This document shows, piece after piece, positions 51,852 through 59,759 of a stretch of DNA of 64,000 nucleotides. The notes below the pieces were generated by a model that did not search any database, was not told the DNA's origin, and was given only the letters and a program-made list of their open reading frames with translations. This DNA is from Pseudomonadota bacterium (lineage in GTDB: Bacteria > Pseudomonadota > Alphaproteobacteria > Rhizobiales > Beijerinckiaceae), in NCBI GenBank assembly GCA_023450615.1, contig JAEXGT010000104.1:47790-111789 (forward strand), written 5' to 3'. Each line of letters opens with the position of its first letter. Position 1 is the first letter of the stretch. The position numbers and the translations under genes were made by a program.

Positions 51852-53140
51852 CAGCGTCGCGCCCCGAGTTTCGCCTGCACGATGAAAGGCTCGATGGATT
51901 GCATGGTGCGCTCCACCGCGCCCCCGAGCGCCTGCACGGCTTCTCCGGCGGCGCGGGACATGTCGCGCGTCAGGGCGGTATTCGTCAGAAGCTCGCTGAC
52001 GGCGCGGGCGAGCGCCGTCGAGTCCTTCACCAGGAGAGCGCCGCGCGCGAGATCGATGGCGTCGTAGATCTCCGCTGCCGCGTGTGTATGGGGACCATGC
52101 AGGATCGCTGCGCCGAGCTTGGCGGGTTCGATGGGGTTATGGCCGCCGATGGGCACCAAGGTGCCGCCCATCAGGACGATGGGGGAGAGCCGATAGAACA
52201 GACCCATCTCGCCGACCGTATCCGCCACATACACATCGGTCGCGCGGTCGGGGTGGATGCCCTCCGAACGGCGGCTGGCGCGCAAGCCTGCTTGCGCCGA
52301 GATGGCCGCGACCTCGGGGCCGCGATGGGGGTGGCGCGGCGCGATGATGGTAAGCAGATGCGGGTGCCGCTTGGCGAGGGCGCGGTGCACCGCGACGATC
52401 ACACCTTCCTCGCCGGGATGGGTGCTGGCCGCGAGCCATACCGGACGGCCTGCGATGAGACCGGAGAGATGCGCCACCACGCGCGGATCGGCCGGGGGCG
52501 GGGAGGCGTCGAATTTCAGGTTGCCCGTCACGACGACCCGCGGCGCGCCGAGACGGGCGAGGCGTTCCGCATCGTCCTGCGTCTGGGCGAGGCACAAGGC
52601 GAAGCGTTCGAGAAGACTCTTGATGACGCCAGGCAGCTTCTGCCAGCGCTGGAGCGAGCGATCCGACATGCGCCCATTGGCCATGACGAGCGGGATGCGG
52701 CGCTCGTCGAGCGCCATGATGGTGTTGGGCCAGATCTCGGATTCCGCGATGAGCGCAAGATCCGGCCGCCAATGATCGAGGAAACGGCGCACATAGCGCG
52801 GCACGTCGAGCGGCACGAACTGATGCACGGCGCCGGGAGGCAGGCGGCGCGCGATGAGCGAAGCCGAGGTGCGGGTGCCGGAGGTCACGAGCACGGCGAG
52901 GCCGCGCTGGGTCAGGCGCTCGACGATAGGCAGCAGGGACAGGGTCTCGCCGATGCTTGCCCCGTGCACCCAGATCAAGTGTCCCTTGGGTCTCTGGCGG
53001 CTGGGATAGCCCTGGCGTTCACCGAGGCGCGAGCGTTCCTCCCGTCCCTTTCGTTGGCGCCACAGGAGAAGGCCGAGCACGGCGGGCTCGAGCAGGGCCG
53101 TGGTGGTGCGGTAGGCTTTGAACAGAAGCGGTGTGCTCAT
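51851..53140 (-). CDS. waaA: 3-deoxy-D-manno-octulosonic acid transferase
   Basis: WaaA (KdtA) transfers Kdo onto lipid A. The 429-residue GT30 protein has an N-terminal hydrophobic anchor (LLEPAVLGLLLWR), LIWVHGASIGETLSLLPIVERL, HQFVPLDVPRYVRRFLDHWRPDLALIAESEIWPN, and the C-terminal donor half NLKFDASPPPADPR, WLAASTHPGEEGVI, PIVLMGGTLVPIGGHNPIEPA. It is coupled to the acyltransferase gene upstream by an ATGA overlap and to lpxK downstream. Confidence 0.96.
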   Translation of the reverse strand: MSTPLLFKAYRTTTALLEPAVLGLLLWRQRKGREERSRLGERQGYPSRQRPKGHLIWVHGASIGETLSLLPIVERLTQRGLAVLVTSGTRTSASLIARRLPPGAVHQFVPLDVPRYVRRFLDHWRPDLALIAESEIWPNTIMALDERRIPLVMANGRMSDRSLQRWQKLPGVIKSLLERFALCLAQTQDDAERLARLGAPRVVVTGNLKFDASPPPADPRVVAHLSGLIAGRPVWLAASTHPGEEGVIVAVHRALAKRHPHLLTIIAPRHPHRGPEVAAISAQAGLRASRRSEGIHPDRATDVYVADTVGEMGLFYRLSPIVLMGGTLVPIGGHNPIEPAKLGAAILHGPHTHAAAEIYDAIDLARGALLVKDSTALARAVSELLTNTALTRDMSRAAGEAVQALGGAVERTMQSIEPFIVQAKLGARR

Positions 53141-53877
53141 GCGCGCGAGCCTCCTGCAAGGGCCGGAGCCGATTTCGCGCCGGGATCCCGGGAGCCCACG
53201 AGGGCATAGGCGCGCTCATGGACGGCGTCGAGTTCCCGCTCCACCCGCTGGCGGAGGGTTTCGAGCGCGTCCTCATCCGCGTCCCGCGGCACATGGATCG
53301 GCTCACCCAGCACCATCGCGCCGCGTCCGAAGGGCAGACCGATGCTGGCCTTGTCCCAGCTGTCGAAGTCGATGCGGCGGCTCGTCACCACGGCGACCGG
53401 TACGATGGGGCAACTGGACATCTGCGCCAGCGTCACGATGCCCTGGCCGCAGACCCGCGAGATCTTCGGAATGTCCGCCGTCATCACGACCATTTCCCCG
53501 CCTGAGAGCGCCTTCAGCATGGCGCGCATGGCCTGGACGCCGCCTTTCTTGCGGATGTCGCGCCCTCGCGCGCCCGAACCGCGAATGGCGCGGATGCCGA
53601 GATGGCGGAGCGCAATGGCGTTGAACTCGCCGTCGCCGGAGCGGGAGACGAGGCTCGCCGCGCGATCTTCGGGCCGCTTGGCGAAATGGATCATGAAATG
53701 CTGCCCGTGCCACATGGCGGCGATCACGGGCATCTGGGGGCCGATCCGGTCATAGGCATCCGCCGGTTCCATGACGAACCGGTTCGTGCGCTGCACGAGC
53801 TTGAGATAGCTCGCAACCAAGAGACCCAGGGTTTCCTGAACCGGCCGCGAGCGCGTGATGCGTTTGACGAGACCCAT
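53137..53877 (-). CDS. Lysophospholipid acyltransferase family protein (DUF374)
   Basis: With the ATG at 53877 (MGLVKRITRSRPVQETLGLL) the protein has 246 residues. The longer frame upstream is a shadow over DUF4170. It has the AAMWHGQHFMIHFAKRPED block, where the usual HxxxxD acyltransferase motif is replaced by WHGQ as in the DUF374 group, plus VSRSGDGEFNAIALRHLGI, RGSGARGRDIRKKGGVQAM and PIVPVAVVTSRRI. Members lie next to waaA in many Hyphomicrobiales and are thought to act on lipid A or its precursors. Confidence 0.9.
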   Translation of the reverse strand: MGLVKRITRSRPVQETLGLLVASYLKLVQRTNRFVMEPADAYDRIGPQMPVIAAMWHGQHFMIHFAKRPEDRAASLVSRSGDGEFNAIALRHLGIRAIRGSGARGRDIRKKGGVQAMRAMLKALSGGEMVVMTADIPKISRVCGQGIVTLAQMSSCPIVPVAVVTSRRIDFDSWDKASIGLPFGRGAMVLGEPIHVPRDADEDALETLRQRVERELDAVHERAYALVGSRDPGAKSAPALAGGSRA

Positions 53878-53893
53878 CGTGGACTTGAGGCTT

Positions 53894-54124
53894 TTAAGCC
53901 TGCGGCTCCAGAAGGCGGTGCAGATGCACGATGAAGTAGCGCATCTGTGCATTGTCCACCGTGGCCTGAGCCTTGGCCTTCCAGGCTGTGTGCGCGGTCG
54001 CGTAGTTCGGGAAAATTCCGACGATGTCGAGCTTGGAAAGGTCCTTGAAATCAACGGATTCAAGGCTCTCGAGCTCGCCGCCGAAAACCAGGTGAAGGAG
54101 CTGCTTGCCAGGCGTGTCGGTCAT
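53894..54124 (-). CDS. DUF4170 small protein
   Basis: The 76-residue protein (MTDTPGKQLLHLVFGGELES, LSKLDIVGIFPNYATAHTAW, MRYFIVHLHRLLEP) belongs to DUF4170, a small alphaproteobacterial family almost always found in this lipid A gene cluster. Its function is unknown. It stops 16 bases before the acyltransferase start on the same strand, so it is part of that operon. Confidence 0.88.
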   Translation of the reverse strand: MTDTPGKQLLHLVFGGELESLESVDFKDLSKLDIVGIFPNYATAHTAWKAKAQATVDNAQMRYFIVHLHRLLEPQA

Positions 54125-54183
54125 GGATTCGAAACTCTTCTGACGGGATGTGAAAGGGGTAGTCGTCGCAATGCAAACCTTGT

Positions 54184-54996
54184 TCAGGTCCTCATGGCTC
54201 CAATAGCACGAGGATGCAACCGTGACGCAACGGCAATCATCTCGCCGTGTTTCGGCTGCGGCTTGTTGTAAGCCGGTGGCCCGCCTGACAAATCCGTCAA
54301 AAGCCCTCCGGCTTCGTGCAGGATGAGATCGGCAGCGGCGATATCCCAGTCCTGTGAATTGTGGGAAACAAGGCCGACATCGATGGAGCCTTCCGCGACG
54401 CGGGCGAGCCTGAGCGCCAGGGAGGGCACCTTGGGCAGGCGCTCAATGGAGCCGAAACCGCTCTCGAACCGGTCGACAAGGGGCTTGGGGCCGGCGACGC
54501 GGATGGGGGCGGACGCCTCCATGGCAGGCAGCCGGAGGCTTTCCCCGTTGCACCGCGCGCCGCCGCCGAGAACGGCCTCGTAAAGACGGTCGTGGGCGGG
54601 GGCATGGAGGACGCCGAGCACGGGGGAGCCCTCTTGCACGAGGGCGATGGAGACGGCCCAGTCCGGATGCCCCGATGCGAAGGCCCGGGTGCCGTCGATG
54701 GGATCGACCACCCAGACATGGCTGCGCTCAAGGCGGGCGGGATCGTCCGCCGTTTCTTCCGACAGCCACCCGGCCTCGGGCAGCAGCCCCGTCAGGTGAT
54801 CTTTGAGAAAGGTATCGAGGGCGATGTCCGCTTCCGTGACCGGGGAACTCTGGCCCTTGTACCAGAGCCGCGCGGCCGTCTGTTCGCCCGCACGGAAATA
54901 GGGGAGGGCCATGGCGCCAGCCCGGCGCGCCGCATCGCGGACGGCTTCGGCCAAGGATGACAGGGAATCGGCTGACTGGAAAAACATTGGTTTCAA
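54184..54996 (-). CDS. cysQ: 3'(2'),5'-bisphosphate nucleotidase CysQ-like (inositol monophosphatase family)
   Basis: The 270-residue protein has the lithium-sensitive phosphatase metal sites: GWLSEETADD (E in loop 1), VWVVDPIDGTRAFASGHPDWAVSIALV (DPIDGT) and SQDWDIAAADLILHEAGG (WDxAA). SSPVTEADIALDTFL is the N-terminal signature. CysQ recycles 3'-phosphoadenosine 5'-phosphate in sulfur assimilation. Phosphatase activity on inositol phosphates cannot be excluded. It begins the five-gene run toward lpxK. Confidence 0.9.
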   Translation of the reverse strand: MKPMFFQSADSLSSLAEAVRDAARRAGAMALPYFRAGEQTAARLWYKGQSSPVTEADIALDTFLKDHLTGLLPEAGWLSEETADDPARLERSHVWVVDPIDGTRAFASGHPDWAVSIALVQEGSPVLGVLHAPAHDRLYEAVLGGGARCNGESLRLPAMEASAPIRVAGPKPLVDRFESGFGSIERLPKVPSLALRLARVAEGSIDVGLVSHNSQDWDIAAADLILHEAGGLLTDLSGGPPAYNKPQPKHGEMIAVASRLHPRAIGAMRT

Positions 54997-55070
54997 GATG
55001 GGAGGAGAACGCGGCGGGCGCCAGGGAGCATGAGGAAGAAACCTTGTTTCTTCACGTAAAAATTGCGTCC

Positions 55071-56000
55071 TCAGAGCAGGGCATCGGCGGTCATGGCCGC
55101 GAACAGGATCAGCCCCGCGTCCCGGTTCGAGCGGAAGAGGCGCAAGGCGCCGGCGCCATCGGCGCGGTCGAGGCGTGCCACCTGCCAGCCGAGATGCAGG
55201 GCGAAGAGGCCGAGGCCGATGAAGGAGACGGCGCCGACGCCCGCCTGGACGAAGGCTGCGACCATGAGGGCGAGGGTCAGGCCATAGCAGATGCCCACGC
55301 CCAGCTTCACGCGCTCCCCGAAGAAGCGGGCAGAGGATTTGATCCCGGCGATCTCGTCGTCCTCGATATCCTGAAGGGCATAAATGGTGTCGTAGCCCAC
55401 CACCCAGGCGACGCTGGCGGCATAGAGCAGGATCGGAGCGAGGCTCAAGGAGCCGAAGGCGGCCGCCCAGCCCATCAGGGCGCCCCAGGAGAAGGCGAGG
55501 CCCAGCACGATCTGCGGCATCCAGAAGAAGCGCTTCATGAAGGGATAGAGCGCGACGACGCCCAGCGATGCGAAGCCTGTCGCGATGGCAAAGCCGTTGA
55601 ACTGCAGAAGGACGAGAAGGCCGACGAGGGCCTGGAGCCCAAGGAAGGCAAGGGCCCCTTTGAGGCTCACCTGTCCGGAGGGCAGGGGACGCTCGCGGGT
55701 GCGCTCGACGCGGATGTCGAGGTCCCGGTCGACGATGTCGTTATAGGTGCAGCCCGCGCCGCGCATGGCGACGGCGCCGATCAGGAAGAGCAGGCAATGG
55801 AGCGGATCGGGCCAGGGTTGACCGCCTGCGATGGCCGCCATCGCCGCCGACCACCAGCAGGGGAGCAGCAGCAGCCACCAGCCGATGGGCCGCTCGATCC
55901 GCGCCAGGCGCAGATAGGGACGCAGGCCCGCCGGCGCCCACCGGTCGGCCCAATGGCCGCGCACGGCATCGGGAAGGGATGACGCCCCCGGGCGCTCCAT
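55071..56000 (-). CDS. ubiA: 4-hydroxybenzoate polyprenyltransferase
   Basis: UbiA attaches the isoprenoid chain to 4-hydroxybenzoate in ubiquinone synthesis. The 309-residue protein has nine predicted membrane helices. The first Asp-rich motif is AGCTYNDIVDRDLDIRVERTRERPLPSG and the second is YDTIYALQDIEDDEIAGIKSSA, both diagnostic. GWWLLLLPCWWSA is the typical N-terminal helix. It is transcribed on the same strand as cysQ, after a 74-base gap. Confidence 0.96.
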   Translation of the reverse strand: MERPGASSLPDAVRGHWADRWAPAGLRPYLRLARIERPIGWWLLLLPCWWSAAMAAIAGGQPWPDPLHCLLFLIGAVAMRGAGCTYNDIVDRDLDIRVERTRERPLPSGQVSLKGALAFLGLQALVGLLVLLQFNGFAIATGFASLGVVALYPFMKRFFWMPQIVLGLAFSWGALMGWAAAFGSLSLAPILLYAASVAWVVGYDTIYALQDIEDDEIAGIKSSARFFGERVKLGVGICYGLTLALMVAAFVQAGVGAVSFIGLGLFALHLGWQVARLDRADGAGALRLFRSNRDAGLILFAAMTADALL

Positions 56001-56018
56001 GATCGAAATCAGCCTTGC

Positions 56019-56480
56019 TTAGAGCGCGCCCTTCGGCACGCTCAAGGTGCCCGTGAGGCCGCCGCCCATGCGGGGACCGCCCTGCTGCTGGGCCTGCTGC
56101 TTGGCGCGCTTTTCCATCTCGGCCATCTTCGCGGCAGCGCCGCAGGCCTGGCCTCGGACGGTCTGGACCTGCTTGTGGTCCTTCTCGAAGCCCTCGACGA
56201 GCTGGTCTGGGACCTGGCACCAATCCTTGTTCTCGCCCATCCACTTCATGCCGACTTCACCGTTCTTCGAGATCTTGGTGAAGAGGGTGCAGGCGGCGCG
56301 AGGATCGACCTTCTTCTTGCCGTTCCCGGTCATGTCCGAGAGCTGCTTCATCAGAGTCTGGCGCTCCATGAGGATCTTCTGGCCTTCCTGGCAGGCGCTC
56401 GACTGCGCGAAGGCAGGAGCGGATGCGAAAATGCCGACGGCGGCAAGCGTGGCCATCAAGGTCGAACGGATGTGCGTCAT
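56019..56480 (-). CDS. Exported protein of unknown function with conserved cysteines
   Basis: The 153-residue protein starts with a Sec signal peptide (MTHIRSTLMATLAAVGIFAS, cleavage after PAFAQ). The mature part has four cysteines: SSACQEGQKILMERQTLMKQL, RAACTLFTKI, NKDWCQVPDQLV and RGQACGAAAKMAEM. These suggest two disulfides in a helical periplasmic protein. The end is Gln-rich (KQQAQQQGGPRMGGGL). I know no named family. It is 18 bases upstream of ubiA on the same strand. Confidence 0.75.
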   Translation of the reverse strand: MTHIRSTLMATLAAVGIFASAPAFAQSSACQEGQKILMERQTLMKQLSDMTGNGKKKVDPRAACTLFTKISKNGEVGMKWMGENKDWCQVPDQLVEGFEKDHKQVQTVRGQACGAAAKMAEMEKRAKQQAQQQGGPRMGGGLTGTLSVPKGAL

Positions 56481-56697
56481 GGCAAGAACCCTTCAAAAAG
56501 CCTGCGACGTCTCGCCGGCCTGTGCTCTGTTAACAGGGAACAGGCCTCAAGGCCAAGGGCGAAAGGTCGGGCGATTGGTCGCTTTGGCCCTAGCTGTGCC
56601 ATGCCGCACCTGAACGGCAGGTTAGCGGAAGGCGGATCTCTTCCCCGGAGCGGGAGAAAATTGCTAAAGGTCCTGAGTTCAACCTCTCAAGGGTCCC

Positions 56698-57444
56698 ATG
56701 GCCGGTTACGATTTCAACGCCCCCCGTCTCTTCGTCGATTCGCCGCTTCAAAAGAACGCGAGGATCGCCCTCGACCGGGCGCAGGCCAACTACCTGCTGA
56801 ACGTCCTGCGCCTGAAGGATGGGGAGAGCGTGCTCATCTTCAACGGGCAGGACGGAGAATGGCGCGCCGAAATCTCCGTGGAGGGCCGCAAATCTGCAGA
56901 CCTCGTCTGTGCGGAGCAGACCCGCTCCCAGACGCCGCGGCCCAACCTCGTCTATGCCTTCGCGCCGCTCAAGCATGCCCGCCTGGACTACATGGTCCAG
57001 AAAGCGGTGGAGATGGGCGCGGGCGTTCTTCAGCCGGTCATCACCCGCCGGACGCAGAGCACGCGGGTGAACCTGGAACGTATGCGGAGCAACGCCATCG
57101 AAGCGGCCGAGCAATGCGGGATCATCACTCTTCCGGAGGTGCGCGCAGAGGAGAATTTGGAGAACTTTCTCAAGAGCTTGGAGCAGGATAGCGTCCTCGT
57201 GTTCTGCGACGAGGATGCCGCCGTTTCTAACCCGGTCGAAGCTCTGGCCAAGCTTGGGAACAAACCGTCAGGCGTTGCCGTTATAGTGGGCCCCGAAGGG
57301 GGATTTACCGATCAGGAGAGAGCGCTTGTCGCCGCCCACGAAAGAAGTGTTTGCGTATCGTTGGGACCGCGCATCCTGCGAGCTGACACAGCCGCTGTGG
57401 CTGCCCTCGCAATCGTTCAATCCGTGCTCGGCGATTGGAACTGA
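56698..57444 (+). CDS. rsmE: 16S rRNA (uracil1498-N3)-methyltransferase
   Basis: RsmE methylates U1498 of 16S rRNA. The 248-residue SPOUT-fold protein has an N-terminal PUA-like part (PRLFVDSPLQKNARIALDRA, YLLNVLRLKDGESVLIFNGQ) and the C-terminal knot GVAVIVGPEGGFTDQERALV and LGPRILRADTAAVAAL. EQCGIITLPEV lies in the SAM pocket region. It diverges from the exported protein gene across a 217-base gap that carries a GGCCTGT...ACAGGCC dyad at 56517-56546. Confidence 0.95.
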   Translation: MAGYDFNAPRLFVDSPLQKNARIALDRAQANYLLNVLRLKDGESVLIFNGQDGEWRAEISVEGRKSADLVCAEQTRSQTPRPNLVYAFAPLKHARLDYMVQKAVEMGAGVLQPVITRRTQSTRVNLERMRSNAIEAAEQCGIITLPEVRAEENLENFLKSLEQDSVLVFCDEDAAVSNPVEALAKLGNKPSGVAVIVGPEGGFTDQERALVAAHERSVCVSLGPRILRADTAAVAALAIVQSVLGDWN

Positions 57445-57615
57445 CGTCCCCATCCGACGATGGGCTACTCCAAATCGCCGCTAGCTTCACAAGCTTAGCA
57501 TTTTAAGGCCGGTTCGCCCCACTCACGCCCCATTCGGGGAGAGGTTGGTGCGACATCCGGCCTGCCTTCGAGCACGCAAGGGTCATTCCTGAAAAACAAT
57601 AGAGGAAAACGGGAA

Positions 57616-58755
57616 ATGAGCTGGGATTTCAAGTTCGGCATCGAGGAAGAATACTTCGTGAACGATGCCGCCAAGCGGGATGTGGCCAAGGGAAAAATCA
57701 GAGAGTTCTTCGCATCCTGCAGGGATCAGCTGTCGGAGGACATCCAGCCCGAGATGCTGGAGCCGCAGATCGAGATCGCCACCAAGCCGATGGTCGATTT
57801 CGCCGAGGCTAGGACGCAGCTTGCGGGCCTGCGCTCGTCGGTGGGCGCGATCGCCCGCGATTACAACCTGTCCATCATGGCATCGGGAACGCACCCGCTC
57901 GCCGTCTGGTCGCGCGTGCGCCCCAGCACGCAGCCCCGCTACGGCAAGGTGATGCACGACCTGCAGATGCTCGGCAGCCGCACGGTGCTGTGCGGCATGC
58001 ATGTGCATGTCGAGGTGCCTGATCTCGCCGCGCGCGTGGACACCATGAACCGCATTCAGCCCTATCTGCCACTGCTGCTTGCGCTCTCTACCTCGTCGCC
58101 GTTCTGGCAGGCGCAGCGGACGGGCCTGCTGGGCTACCGCCTCGCCGCCTATCGCGAATTGCCGCGCACCGGCCTGCCGGATCTGTTCGAGGATGCTGCT
58201 GATTACCAGCGCTACATCGATACTCTCGTCGCCGCACGCGCCATCGAGAATTCGAGCTATGTGTGGTGGGTGATCCGGCCCTCGCTGAAGCATCCGACCC
58301 TCGAGCTGCGCGTGGCCGACAGTTGCACGCGGGTGGACGACACCATCGCGATCGCTGCCATCTATCGCTGTCTCGTGCGCCATCTGAGCCTCGATACCAA
58401 GCTCAATGCCGGACAGACCGGCGCATCCCGCGCCATCAACGACGAGAATTGCTGGCGCGCCATGCGCTACGGCATCCATGGCAGCTTCGTGGACGAGAAG
58501 ACCCGCAGCGCTAAGCCCGTTCGCGAATTGCTTCAGGACGTTCTCGACATGATCGAGGACGACGCCAAGGCGCTCGGCTGCGAGCGCGAGGTGGATCTCG
58601 CCCGCTGGATCGTGGCCCGCGGCACCAGCGCCGACCAGCAGCTCACTCTCTATACGGAAGCTCTGGGCCGCGGCCTGTCGAGCCGGGATGCTCTGGCCGG
58701 CGTGGTCGATTGGCTTTCCGCCGAGACAGTGGGGGACCTCATCGTCCGGCATTGA
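57616..58755 (+). CDS. YbdK-type carboxylate-amine ligase (GCS2 family)
   Basis: The 379-residue protein matches the YbdK/GCS2 family of ATP-dependent carboxylate-amine ligases: MSWDFKFGIEEEYFVND (IEEEY), MLEPQIEIATKPMVDFAEA, MASGTHPLAVWSRV, GCGMHVHVEVPD-like CGMHVHVEVPDLAARV, and RPSLKHPTLELRVADSCTRVDDT. E. coli YbdK has weak glutamate-cysteine ligase activity, but the natural product is unknown. It lies about 170 bases after rsmE. A separate, true GshA is encoded 1 kb further on. Confidence 0.9.
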   Translation: MSWDFKFGIEEEYFVNDAAKRDVAKGKIREFFASCRDQLSEDIQPEMLEPQIEIATKPMVDFAEARTQLAGLRSSVGAIARDYNLSIMASGTHPLAVWSRVRPSTQPRYGKVMHDLQMLGSRTVLCGMHVHVEVPDLAARVDTMNRIQPYLPLLLALSTSSPFWQAQRTGLLGYRLAAYRELPRTGLPDLFEDAADYQRYIDTLVAARAIENSSYVWWVIRPSLKHPTLELRVADSCTRVDDTIAIAAIYRCLVRHLSLDTKLNAGQTGASRAINDENCWRAMRYGIHGSFVDEKTRSAKPVRELLQDVLDMIEDDAKALGCEREVDLARWIVARGTSADQQLTLYTEALGRGLSSRDALAGVVDWLSAETVGDLIVRH

Positions 58756-58839
58756 TAAGGGAAGGCTTGCGCGCCGCGCATTGAAATCTGCCGTTTGAGC
58801 CGGGGCCTCGCGCTCCGGCTTGAATGCTCATGGATTATG

Positions 58840-58853
58840 TACGATACATCGTA
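58840..58853. promoter_or_regulatory. Operator-like dyad before the exported protein gene
   Basis: TACGAT (58840-58845) and ATCGTA (58848-58853) are perfect inverted arms around AC, ending 20 bases before the GTG start at 58874. The pattern is typical of TetR-type operators and the position would block transcription or early elongation. No regulator is encoded next to it. Confidence 0.4.
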
Positions 58854-58873
58854 TCAAATCCGGAGCATTCATC

Positions 58874-59569
58874 GTGTCCTTCCTCAAAGTCTTGTGTTGC
58901 GCGCTGACCCCCATGGCTTTCGCCGTTGGGGCAGTAGGTTCGGGGTCTCCTGCGAATGCCAAGGAGCCGCGCAGAAAAGCTGTCGCCTCAAGCGAGCGGG
59001 GCGGCGGGATGTCGGCCATGGTTGTCCGGATCTGGAAGGACGGCCGTGAATGTCCGACCGGCAGAGCCAGGCTGCGCCCCTACCGCAATGGTCAGCTCGA
59101 TACGAGCCGCTATGTCGAGGTTGGGCGCTTCAACAATGCGGAAGGCATCGAGGACTTTCCTCGCATGCTGGGCAACATGGTCACGCTGAACATCTCGAAG
59201 ATGCGCGATGACATGAGGGCCAAGCCGCTGAAGGAATCGCTCATTCCCATCGCTCCGGGCCGTTACGTTCTCACATGGATCACCTGCAGGAACGGTCAGG
59301 CCTCGGAATGGATCGGGGTCGACAAACCTGTCTTTGTCTTCAAGGAAAGCGGGCGCATGATGCCGGTGAAGGGGGCCAATGTGATCGACGTCCGTCCAGG
59401 CGAGATCGTCGATGCCGGCGTGCTCGAAATCCGCAGCGACAAGGTCGGTTTCTTCGAGGCCAGAACGGCGAGTGTCGTCGCTCAGCCCGCGCCACCTCAC
59501 GAGCGTGAGGCCCTGCGCGAGGTCGCGAGCAGGTTCCGCTCCACGACTTTCACCGTAGGAAACTTCTAA
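58874..59569 (+). CDS. Exported protein of unknown function
   Basis: GTG at 58874, with GGAG 8 bases upstream, gives 231 residues with a Sec signal (VSFLKVLCCALTPMAFAVGA, cleavage near SPANA). The mature part has KAVASSERGGGMSAMVVRIW, RARLRPYRNGQLDTSRYVEV, APGRYVLTWITCRNGQASEW and KPVFVFKESGRM, a pattern of beta strands. I recognise no domain. The ATG at 58820 would put 18 residues before the signal peptide and overlap the operator-like dyad, so it is less likely. Confidence 0.7.
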   Translation: MSFLKVLCCALTPMAFAVGAVGSGSPANAKEPRRKAVASSERGGGMSAMVVRIWKDGRECPTGRARLRPYRNGQLDTSRYVEVGRFNNAEGIEDFPRMLGNMVTLNISKMRDDMRAKPLKESLIPIAPGRYVLTWITCRNGQASEWIGVDKPVFVFKESGRMMPVKGANVIDVRPGEIVDAGVLEIRSDKVGFFEARTASVVAQPAPPHEREALREVASRFRSTTFTVGNF

Positions 59570-59759
59570 TCCGCAGAAGTGTTGGCTGGAAGCAATCCGT
59601 TCTCCCTGAAGCCTGCCGGGCGTTTGGGTACGGGAGGAAAGCCTGCTTGCACTTCTCCTTTAATCTCGTTGCCCCTCATTGCAGCTTGGCCTTAACCCGC
59701 CTATCTAGACCCAACCTGAGTCGGCGCGCCTTGAACGCGCTTTTTGGATGAGGTGATGT

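Noticed and set aside
53878..54063. Upstream extension of the DUF374 acyltransferase
   Set aside because: It lies over the DUF4170 gene in another frame, and its translation has no family similarity.
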